DNA from: Lutibacter sp.
GTDB lineage: Bacteria > Bacteroidota > Bacteroidia > Flavobacteriales > Flavobacteriaceae
Assembly: GCF_021647475.1 (NCBI RefSeq)
Contig: NZ_JAKIUR010000057.1
Coordinates: forward strand, 1 to 16,238
DNA length: 16,238 nt
Reading direction: 5' to 3'
Below are positions 7,484 to 13,891 of the stretch, one piece after another. The translations under genes and the position numbers were made by a program. The notes under the pieces were generated by a model that worked only from the letters and a program-made list of their open reading frames with translations, ran no database searches and had not been told where the DNA came from. Each line of letters starts with the position of its first letter. The first letter of the stretch is position 1.

Positions 7484-9154
7484 ATGAAAAGTATTTTAAA
7501 AATAGAAAAAATATCCGTTTATTTTGGAGATAAACAGGTGGTAAAGAATATTTCGTTTCAATTAAAACAGCAACAAATACTTGGTGTTGTTGGAGAATCA
7601 GGAAGCGGAAAATCCGTTACATTTTTAGCTGTTTTAAAATTGCTAAGTAAAAAAGCAACTTTTGAAGGAACTGTAATTTTTGAAAATCAAAATTTATCCG
7701 AAATGTCTGAAAAAGAACTTCAAAAAATTCGAGGAAATCAAATCTCTATGATTTTTCAAGAACCAATGAGCTCTTTAAATCCCAGTTTAACTTGTGGTTT
7801 TCAGGTTGCTGAAATTTTAAAAACACATAAAAATAGATCTAATAAAACTGCTAAAAAAGAAGTAATAGCACTTTTTAATAAAGTAAAATTACCACGAGCA
7901 GATGAAATATTTAATCAATACCCACATCAAATTTCTGGAGGACAGCAACAACGTGTAATGATTGCTATGGCAATTGCTTGTAAACCTACTATTTTAATTG
8001 CTGATGAGCCAACTACCGCTTTGGATGTTACTGTTCAAAAAGAAATAATAGATTTGTTAAAAGACTTACAACAGGAAACGAAAATGAGCATAGTTTTTAT
8101 AAGTCATGATCTAAGTTTAGTTTCTGAAATAGCCGATGATGTTTTGGTTATGTATAAAGGTGAAATTGTAGAACAAGGTAATGCTCAACAAATTTTTAAA
8201 AATCCAACTCATAATTATACAAAAGCATTAATAAATTCTAAACCAAGCTTAACGCACAGAGTTAAAAAATTACCAACTGTTAGTGATTTTATGAGTGAAA
8301 ATATTGATTTTGAAGAATATACAACCGTTCAAAGAGAAAAATTTCATCAAAAAATTTATAGCAAAAAACCTTTGTTAGAAATTAAAAATTTGGCTACTTA
8401 TTTTAATACAGAAAAGAAATTTATTTTTCAAAAAGAAAACATTGTAAAAGCGGTAGATGATGTTTCTTTTAATGTTTATGAAGGTGAAACATTAGGTTTG
8501 GTTGGTGAATCGGGTTGTGGTAAAACTACTTTAGGACGCACTATTTTACATCTTGAAAAAGCAACTAAAGGAGCTATTTATTACAAACAAAATGACATAA
8601 CTACGTTGTCTAAAAACAAATTGAAAGATTTGAGAAAAGAAGTTCAAATAATTTTTCAAGATCCTTTTTCAAGTTTAAACCCAAGAATCCCTGTTGGACA
8701 AGCAATTATGGAACCTATGAAAGTTCATGGAATTTTTAAAAGCAATAAAGAATGCGAAGCCGAAGCCTTAAAAATTCTAGAAAAAGTAGGACTTAGTAAA
8801 GAGCATTTTTATAAATATCCTCATGAATTTTCTGGAGGTCAACGTCAACGAATTGGTATTGCCAGAACTATTGGTTTACGCCCTAAACTAATTATTTGCG
8901 ATGAATCGGTTTCGGCATTAGACGTTTCTGTTCAGGCTCAAGTTTTGAATTTATTGAATGCTTTAAAAGAAGAATTTGGATTTACCTATATTTTTATTTC
9001 TCATGATTTGGCGGTAGTTAAATATATGTCCGATCAATTAGTAGTAATGAATCAAGGTAAAATTGAGGAAATTGGCGATGCCGATGCTATATACAAAAAT
9101 CCTCAATCTAGTTATACTAAAAAATTAATTGAAGCCATTCCTAAAGGAATTTAA
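7484..9154 (+). CDS. ABC transporter ATP-binding protein with two fused NBDs (peptide/nickel type, YejF/GsiA-like)
   Basis: A 556-residue cytosolic ATPase carrying the OppD-like and OppF-like halves in one chain. NBD1: Walker A GESGSGKS (37-44), signature ISGGQQQR (150-157), Walker B ILIADEPTTALD (170-181). NBD2: Walker A GESGCGKT (341-348), signature FSGGQRQR (449-456), Walker B LIICDESVSALD (469-480), where Ser replaces the usual Pro after the catalytic Glu. All catalytic residues are present. The family energises import of oligopeptides, glutathione, microcin C or nickel through separate permeases and a binding protein. None of these partners is in the window, so the substrate cannot be given and the permeases must be encoded elsewhere. 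The next gene is only 27 bp downstream and may be co-transcribed. Confidence 0.9.
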   Translation: MKSILKIEKISVYFGDKQVVKNISFQLKQQQILGVVGESGSGKSVTFLAVLKLLSKKATFEGTVIFENQNLSEMSEKELQKIRGNQISMIFQEPMSSLNPSLTCGFQVAEILKTHKNRSNKTAKKEVIALFNKVKLPRADEIFNQYPHQISGGQQQRVMIAMAIACKPTILIADEPTTALDVTVQKEIIDLLKDLQQETKMSIVFISHDLSLVSEIADDVLVMYKGEIVEQGNAQQIFKNPTHNYTKALINSKPSLTHRVKKLPTVSDFMSENIDFEEYTTVQREKFHQKIYSKKPLLEIKNLATYFNTEKKFIFQKENIVKAVDDVSFNVYEGETLGLVGESGCGKTTLGRTILHLEKATKGAIYYKQNDITTLSKNKLKDLRKEVQIIFQDPFSSLNPRIPVGQAIMEPMKVHGIFKSNKECEAEALKILEKVGLSKEHFYKYPHEFSGGQRQRIGIARTIGLRPKLIICDESVSALDVSVQAQVLNLLNALKEEFGFTYIFISHDLAVVKYMSDQLVVMNQGKIEEIGDADAIYKNPQSSYTKKLIEAIPKGI

Positions 9155-9181
9155 TGGCATTAATTGTATATTGCCACTCGT

Positions 9182-10129
9182 ATGAAAAGCAATTATTTAG
9201 TTATATATATTTTATTTTTATTAGGAATAAATATTGGAGGATTATTTGCTCAAAATACTACATTAACTGAAGAAAATAATTTAAAATTTCAAACTAGTTT
9301 TTTTGAAGCATTAAAACAAAAAGCTATTGAAAATTACCCAAAAGCTATTGAAAATTTAGAAAATTGCTATCAACTAGATTCAAGCAATACAGCCGTTCAA
9401 TTTGAATTAGCAAAAAATTATTTTTTATTAAAAAGAAATTACGAAGCAGCAGTATTTATTAATAAAGCATTGTATAAAAAACCAAATAATGTTTATTTGT
9501 TACAGCAAAAAGTAGCCATTTTTAAAGCAGATCAAAATTTTAAAAAAGCTATAAAAATTCAACAAAAAATCATTAAAATTCAACCAAATTTAAGTAATAA
9601 TTTGGTGTTGCTGTATATCTTAAATCACAATTATAACAAAGCAAAAAAGCTGATTGTTGAAATTGAAAATCAAGCTCTTGCAAATACCAAAACAATTGGA
9701 TTATCAAAATATTTAAAAAGTAAAACTCAACCAAACGAAAGCAATAAAAATCAAGTTGAAGTTAACAGTGAAGATGATAATTTAATAGTTAATTACAACC
9801 AAACTAAAAACTATAAAACCTTAGTAAAAATTATAAATAGTTATATTAAAGAAGAGTATTTTAATCAATTAAATTCCTTAACTAAAAGTGAATTAGATTT
9901 GTTTCCTACGCAACCTTTTTTATATTATGCTAACGGATTAGCATTAACTAATTTAAAAAAATATAATGATGCTATAACCGTTTTAGAAATTGGCATTGAT
10001 TTTGTAATAGATAATCCGCCATTAAAAAGTCAATTTTACGATTTATTAGCAACTTGTTACACGGCAATAAATAAACCGAAAGAAGCTTTAAAACACAAAC
10101 AAAAAGCACTAAATTTAAGGAAAGAATAA
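9182..10129 (+). CDS. exported tetratricopeptide-repeat protein
   Basis: A 315-residue protein with an N-terminal signal peptide (MKSNYLVIYILFLLGINIGG..FAQ) and TPR-type helical pairs. Two or three repeats follow the signal (the A-I-E-N-L-E-N-C-Y and Y-E-A-A-V-F-I-N-K-A segments), and two more lie near the C-terminus (Y-N-D-A-I-T-V-L-E and P-K-E-A-L-K-H-K). The middle is Asn/Lys-rich and less regular. The ATG at 9182 is chosen because it starts the signal peptide directly; an in-frame TTG at 9164 is less plausible. The stop is immediately followed by the ATG of the DUF4292 gene. In Flavobacteriaceae this TPR gene commonly precedes DUF4292 and an EnvC-type gene, which suggests a periplasmic scaffold for envelope biogenesis. 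The exact role is unknown. Confidence 0.8.
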   Translation: MKSNYLVIYILFLLGINIGGLFAQNTTLTEENNLKFQTSFFEALKQKAIENYPKAIENLENCYQLDSSNTAVQFELAKNYFLLKRNYEAAVFINKALYKKPNNVYLLQQKVAIFKADQNFKKAIKIQQKIIKIQPNLSNNLVLLYILNHNYNKAKKLIVEIENQALANTKTIGLSKYLKSKTQPNESNKNQVEVNSEDDNLIVNYNQTKNYKTLVKIINSYIKEEYFNQLNSLTKSELDLFPTQPFLYYANGLALTNLKKYNDAITVLEIGIDFVIDNPPLKSQFYDLLATCYTAINKPKEALKHKQKALNLRKE

Positions 10130-10909
10130 ATGAAGAAAACATATTTAATAGCAACCTTACTATTACTAATTTTATCCTCTTGTAAAACCAAGCAACTAAT
10201 AACTACTTCTACTGAAAATGTTGCGATGCTTTCCGCTAAACATATTATTCATAATTACGAAGTAAATAAATTTCATCAAAAAACAGTTTCTGCAAAGCTT
10301 AGAACTAAATTTAAAAATAATAAAATGGCTGTTTCGGCAACCATAAAATTGCGATTAGAAAGAAATAAAACAATATGGATGAGTGTTACCAAACTGGGAA
10401 TACCAATTGCTAAAATGATTATAACCCCTTATAAAGTTAGATTTTATAATAAAATTAATAAAACCTATTTTGAAGGAAGTTTAGCTTCATTAACAAAATA
10501 TATTGGAAAAAAATTAGATTTTAAAGAGTTTCAGAATGTGTTATTAGGTCAACCAGTTTTAAATTTAAAAAGAGGAAAATACATTTCAAAAATAGAACAA
10601 AATAAATACCTGCTTTCCCCAAAAAAGAATAAAAATTTTTATGCCATTTTGTTTTTATTAAATCCTGATAATTTCAAGTTAAATAAACAAGAAATTCGTA
10701 ATTTAGGCAAAGATCAAAAAGCTACTATTATGTATCCAAGTTATACTAATATTAATGGAGAACAATTTCCTGAGGTAATTAATATTATAGCAAATAATAA
10801 TCAAAAAAAGCTATCTATTTTTATGAATTATTACCAAGTTGTATTTAATAAAGAATTAAAATTTCCGTTTAAAATACCTAAAGGATATAAAAAAATTAGT
10901 TTACCATAA
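10130..10909 (+). CDS. DUF4292 family lipoprotein
   Basis: A 259-residue lipoprotein: MKKTYLIATLLLLILSSC has a type II signal with lipobox L-S-S-C and lipidated Cys18. The residues after Cys (KTKQL) do not look like the acidic surface-export signal of Bacteroidota, so a periplasm-facing location is likely. The body is a beta-rich domain with basic patches (LRTKFKNNKMAVSATIKLRLE, then WMSVTKLGIPIAKMIITP) that matches my knowledge of DUF4292; to my recollection this family is grouped with the LolA/LolB-like lipid-binding folds. The start abuts the TPR stop and the stop overlaps the EnvC start by one base, so the three genes are translationally coupled. A role in lipoprotein or lipid handling at the envelope is inference. 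Confidence 0.82.
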   Translation: MKKTYLIATLLLLILSSCKTKQLITTSTENVAMLSAKHIIHNYEVNKFHQKTVSAKLRTKFKNNKMAVSATIKLRLERNKTIWMSVTKLGIPIAKMIITPYKVRFYNKINKTYFEGSLASLTKYIGKKLDFKEFQNVLLGQPVLNLKRGKYISKIEQNKYLLSPKKNKNFYAILFLLNPDNFKLNKQEIRNLGKDQKATIMYPSYTNINGEQFPEVINIIANNNQKKLSIFMNYYQVVFNKELKFPFKIPKGYKKISLP

Positions 10910-12132
10910 TGCGTCAATTTCTAAAATATATATTACTTTTTGTCTTCATGTTTTTGAGTATTTCTAGTTTTGCTCAAAAGTCTAAAAGAAAAGTTTTAGA
11001 AGCTCGTAGAATTCAGTTACAAAAAGATAAAGTTTATATAAACGCCTTACTTTCAAATAATAAACGAAAGAAAAAAAACTTATTAAATGATGTAAAAGAT
11101 TTAAATGATAAAATAAAAACAAGAAAAAAATTAATAAATGCTATTACTAATGAAGCGAAAGAATTAGGAAACGAAATTTATTTAAATCAACTTAAAATTA
11201 ATAAAAATGAAAGAGAATTAAAAGCCTTAAAAAAAGATTATGCCAATATGATTTACAAATCATACAAAAGTAAATCGCAAAATAGCAGAATCATGTTTTT
11301 ACTTTCTTCCGATAATTTTTTTCAGGCATACAAGCGGTTTCAATATATGAAACAATATGCAAATTATAGAAAAAGTCAAGGCGAAAATATTCAAAAAAAG
11401 ACTTTAGAAATTCAACAACTTAACGATACGTTAAAATTTAAAAAAGAACAAAAGCTAACCTTATTAAACAGTAAAAAAGAAGAGCAAATTGTTATTGAAA
11501 AAGAGAAAAAAGATCAAGTAGGCCTGTTAGCTCAGGTTAAAAAGAAAGAAGGAAAATATAAACGTCAAATTCAGCATTTTCAAAAAGAAGAACGTAGAAT
11601 TGATGCTCAAATAAATAATATAATTAAAAATGCAATTGCTGCATCTAATAAAAAACTTGGTAAAAAAGGAAGCTCTTCAGCTGAATTTACGTTAACTGCT
11701 GAAGCAAAAAAGTTAGCTTCTAAATTTGTATTAAACAAAGGCAAATTACCGTGGCCAGTAGAAAAAGGATATGTATCAACTTATTATGGCAGGCAACCTC
11801 ATCCTATTGTAAAAACAGCAACCATTCAAAGTAACGGCGTTAGAATTACTACTACAAAAGGTAGTAAAGCTCGTGCTGTTTTTGAAGGAAAAGTATTAGC
11901 TGTTCAGGTAATGTCTGGAAATAAAAAAGCGGTTTTATTACAACACGGAAACTACATAACGGTTTATAAAAACTTAGAAAATGTATTAGTTAATCCAGGT
12001 GATAATGTAAAAACGAAGCAAAAACTAGGAACTATTTTTACCGATAAAATTACGGGTAAAACTATTTTAGGTTTTCTACTTTCTAAAAATACTAAAACTG
12101 AAAATCCGGTAAATTGGATTTATAGAATGTAA
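10909..12132 (+). CDS. envC: EnvC-like murein hydrolase activator with degenerate LytM (M23) domain
   Basis: A 407-residue periplasmic protein: signal peptide (MRQFLKYILLFVFMFLSISS..FA), a long Lys/Glu-rich coiled coil (about 25-250), then a LytM domain (about 281-403) opening with PWPVEKG and GRQPHP. The zinc-binding positions are lost. The H-x-x-x-D motif reads S308-N-G-V-R312, and the final H-x-H reads I386-L-G388. EnvC of E. coli is likewise catalytically dead and acts by binding and activating N-acetylmuramyl amidases for septal peptidoglycan splitting. The same role is inferred here; the partner amidase is not in the window. The one-base overlap with the DUF4292 gene places it at the end of the envelope operon. 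Automated annotation would call this a peptidoglycan DD-metallopeptidase, which the missing ligands contradict. Confidence 0.87.
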   Translation: MRQFLKYILLFVFMFLSISSFAQKSKRKVLEARRIQLQKDKVYINALLSNNKRKKKNLLNDVKDLNDKIKTRKKLINAITNEAKELGNEIYLNQLKINKNERELKALKKDYANMIYKSYKSKSQNSRIMFLLSSDNFFQAYKRFQYMKQYANYRKSQGENIQKKTLEIQQLNDTLKFKKEQKLTLLNSKKEEQIVIEKEKKDQVGLLAQVKKKEGKYKRQIQHFQKEERRIDAQINNIIKNAIAASNKKLGKKGSSSAEFTLTAEAKKLASKFVLNKGKLPWPVEKGYVSTYYGRQPHPIVKTATIQSNGVRITTTKGSKARAVFEGKVLAVQVMSGNKKAVLLQHGNYITVYKNLENVLVNPGDNVKTKQKLGTIFTDKITGKTILGFLLSKNTKTENPVNWIYRM

Positions 12133-12148
12133 TACTGGTTTAGGCTAG

Positions 12149-12180
12149 GGAAAGTTGCGATTGATAAATCGTAATTTTCC
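12149..12180 (+). terminator. 14-bp RNA hairpin after envC, possible terminator
   Basis: Arms 12149-12162 and 12167-12180 pair over 14 bp with a GAUA loop in plus-strand RNA; two pairs are G-U wobbles. On the opposite strand the same two positions would be A-C mismatches, so the structure is preserved for plus-strand transcripts leaving envC, whose stop is 16 nt upstream. It lacks a U-tract, so it may act as an mRNA 3' end stabiliser or a weak terminator rather than a classical intrinsic terminator. Confidence 0.5.
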
Positions 12181-12251
12181 GATGTTTATCGTTAGTTAGT
12201 AAAGTTAATCGTTTTTCTGTAATCAGCATAATTCAGCAATTTTTTAGCCAT

Positions 12252-12261
12252 TGTTGGCAAC
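12252..12261 (+). repeat. left cassette-flanking repeat TGTTGGCAAC
   Basis: TGTTGGCAAC lies 10 bp beyond the stop of the NDT/TIR-like gene. Its reverse complement GTTGCCAACA occurs at 13326-13335, on the other side of the two-gene cassette. Because the core GTTG-G-CAAC is itself palindromic apart from the centre base, the pair can also be read as an 11-bp direct repeat TTGTTG(G/C)CAAC with one mismatch. Confidence 0.5.
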
Positions 12262-12271
12262 TGGTTTTTGT

Positions 12272-12853
12272 TTATTTGTCACTTCCAATTGAACTAATAA
12301 TTGAAATTCCTCCAACAATTGCTAAGCCAGTTGTTAAAGTTCTCCAAAATGATTTATTAGCATTTTCTGATTTAATCTGTACTACAATATCGTATGCATG
12401 TTTAATTAGGCTATTAATCAAAGTCCACTTGTTACGTAAATCGGTTTCTTCTCCATTGAGAGTAATATATTGAGTTATTGTTGGTAAAAAACTTCCAACA
12501 TTCGTACCTTCTTGAACGAAAACAACAACAGGTTTATTAGCCATATAAGCCATTCCAGTTTCAACGTGAACCATTTCTGATAAACCATGAGAAATATGCC
12601 CAGAGTTTATATCTTTTTGAATATATCTTGGAGTAGCTACTATTACAACAAAATCAGCTAAAGGTATATTTTTTTTCATATGTTCAGCCGTACTCGTTGG
12701 AGACGCAGAAAAGTACCCTACAGTTCCAATTGGTTGAATATTGTGACGTTTTAATATTTGTTCTACATAGTTTACAAAAGGTCTGTCTTCAAGTCTTAAA
12801 CTACAACTTAAAAATGCTGTTGCAATAGGTTTTTGTAAATTAGTTTCTACCAT
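12272..12853 (-). CDS. NDT/TIR-like Rossmannoid protein with C-terminal membrane helix
   Basis: A 193-residue protein that I cannot place in a named family. Residues 10-132 show the pattern of the nucleoside 2-deoxyribosyltransferase/TIR-like superfamily: first strand and loop IATAFLSCSLRLED (10-23), strand ADFVVIVATPRY (66-77), and the segment SEMVHVETGMAYMANKPVVV (92-111). Here E98-T-G-M-A aligns with the catalytic E-x-G-x-A of deoxyribosyltransferases, and E93 is an alternative acidic site. After F-L-P-T-I-T-Q-Y and a helix (about 139-160) comes one hydrophobic segment (173-189), so the domain is probably tethered to the membrane. Such folds cleave N-glycosidic bonds of nucleotides or NAD, or bind nucleotides. 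The start lies 3 nt after the stop of the upstream partner, implying a bicistronic unit. A defence or signalling role is inference. Confidence 0.75.
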   Translation of the reverse strand: MVETNLQKPIATAFLSCSLRLEDRPFVNYVEQILKRHNIQPIGTVGYFSASPTSTAEHMKKNIPLADFVVIVATPRYIQKDINSGHISHGLSEMVHVETGMAYMANKPVVVFVQEGTNVGSFLPTITQYITLNGEETDLRNKWTLINSLIKHAYDIVVQIKSENANKSFWRTLTTGLAIVGGISIISSIGSDK

Positions 12854-12856
12854 GTT

Positions 12857-13312
12857 TTATTTTTTAAGAATGATTTCGTAAAGTTTTAAAATTGAAAGTA
12901 TAAAAGCTAAAACACTACCTGTTTTAACTACAAAACTCCATACTTTTTCTTTTGTTAATTTAAGTTTATATGTTTTTTGCCAATATTCAAAATAAGCCCA
13001 ATTCTTCCCAGTTGCTGGAAAATCAATAATTTGATAGCGTCTACTTTCGTCTAATCCAAAGGATGCAGGTAACATTCCTCCAGTAAACATTTTTCTCACG
13101 TTACTTTCGCAATAGAAGAAAAATTGTTTTCTGTTTTCTTTGGACTTTCCTTTTACTTTTTTTTTGAAAACGTCATAGTTCTCATAAATTAGTTTAGTAT
13201 TTTCCGAACTATAATTTTCAACCTCAATATTTTGTTTTAGAAAATATTCAAAATCAAGTTTGGAAAGAAGTTCTTTTGTTGATTTATTTTCAAAATTAAG
13301 ATTTGTTTTCAT
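12857..13312 (-). CDS. uncharacterised small protein with C-terminal membrane helix, partner of the NDT/TIR-like protein
   Basis: A 151-residue protein I do not recognise. The N-terminal two thirds are charged and aromatic-rich with no signal peptide; notable stretches are KQFFFYCESNVRKMFTGGM (62-80) and FGLDESRRYQIIDFPATGKN (85-104). A single hydrophobic segment (about 124-148, from VWSFVVKTGSV to LYEIIL) near the C-terminus predicts tail anchoring with the N-terminal domain in the cytosol. It is the first gene of the cassette: 30 bp behind the thioesterase stop and 3 bp ahead of the NDT/TIR-like gene. That spacing leaves little room for its own promoter, so it may be read through from the thioesterase transcript. 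It might sense a trigger or control the partner enzyme, but nothing in the sequence fixes this. Confidence 0.7.
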   Translation of the reverse strand: MKTNLNFENKSTKELLSKLDFEYFLKQNIEVENYSSENTKLIYENYDVFKKKVKGKSKENRKQFFFYCESNVRKMFTGGMLPASFGLDESRRYQIIDFPATGKNWAYFEYWQKTYKLKLTKEKVWSFVVKTGSVLAFILSILKLYEIILKK

Positions 13313-13325
13313 TTAGTTTTAACTT

Positions 13326-13335
13326 GTTGCCAACA
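13326..13335 (-). repeat. right cassette-flanking repeat TGTTGGCAAC (on minus)
   Basis: The reverse-complement copy of the motif at 12252-12261. It sits in the 30-bp gap between the thioesterase stop and the first cassette gene, 7 bp after the thioesterase stop. Its placement at the edge of conserved content suggests that the cassette boundary is here. Confidence 0.5.
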
Positions 13336-13342
13336 GCATGTA

Positions 13343-13849
13343 TTATCCAAATAATGCTTTTAATTCGGTAGCATCTTTTGGGTTCATTTTCCCAGACAAA
13401 ATTAAACTTAATTGCTTTCTTCGTAAAGCACTTTCAAAACGTTCTTTTTCTAGTTTAGTTTCAGGGTGTATTTGTGGTATTTTAGTAGGAGTTCCTGTTT
13501 TATCAACCGCTACAAAAGTGTAAATACCTTCGTTTACTTTAGTGCGTTTTTGAGATTCTCGGTCTTCAATCCAAACATCTACATAAATTTCCATAGAAGA
13601 ATTAAACGCTCTAGAAACTTTAGCTTCAAGTGTAACTACACTACCAACAGGCACAGCTTTATTAAAGGCAACGTGATTTACAGAAGCAGTTACCACAATT
13701 TTTCTTGAATGGCGTTGTGCAGCAATACTACAAGCTCTATCCATTCTGGCCAACAATTCTCCACCAAATAAATTGCCTAGCGGATTGGTTTCGCCAGGTA
13801 AAACCATGTCGGTTAATATTGTTAAAGATTCTTTAGGAGTTTTTACCAT
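13343..13849 (-). CDS. acyl-CoA thioesterase, hotdog fold (YciA/BACH type)
   Basis: A 168-residue cytosolic single-hotdog enzyme that hydrolyses acyl-CoA to free acid and CoA. The family signature is clear: N22-P-L-G-N-L-F-G-G-E-L-L-A-R-M-D37, where the Asn and Asp are the conserved active-site residues of YciA/ACOT7-type thioesterases, followed by SRKIVVTASVNHVAFNKAV and a central strand VVTLEAKVSRAFNSSMEIYV. The C-terminal tail (KERFESALRRKQ...) is helical. Length is normal for the bacterial family, which forms hexamers. In flavobacteria this gene often lies beside the SPOR protein and dprA, as here. The ATG at 13849 gives a good N-terminus and has a TACCTTTG box 14 nt upstream. Confidence 0.9.
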   Translation of the reverse strand: MVKTPKESLTILTDMVLPGETNPLGNLFGGELLARMDRACSIAAQRHSRKIVVTASVNHVAFNKAVPVGSVVTLEAKVSRAFNSSMEIYVDVWIEDRESQKRTKVNEGIYTFVAVDKTGTPTKIPQIHPETKLEKERFESALRRKQLSLILSGKMNPKDATELKALFG

Positions 13850-13863
13850 GAGATGTTTTTTTG

Positions 13864-13871
13864 CAAAGGTA
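13864..13871 (-). promoter_or_regulatory. candidate thioesterase promoter -7 box (TACCTTTG)
   Basis: A perfect TAnnTTTG on the minus strand within the 42-bp gap between the SPOR gene stop and the thioesterase ATG, 14 nt from the start codon. No clear -33 TTTG is seen. If real, it would also drive the two cassette genes downstream. Confidence 0.4.
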
Positions 13872-13891
13872 ATTAAAAGAAATTGTAGAAT

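Noticed and set aside
9164..9181. TTG start adding six residues to the TPR protein
   Set aside because: The ATG at 9182 begins a standard signal peptide directly.
12252..13335. Integron attC sites flanking the cassette
   Set aside because: The motif GTTGGCAAC does not fit the attC core GTTRRRY, and I see no paired L/R boxes or integrase.
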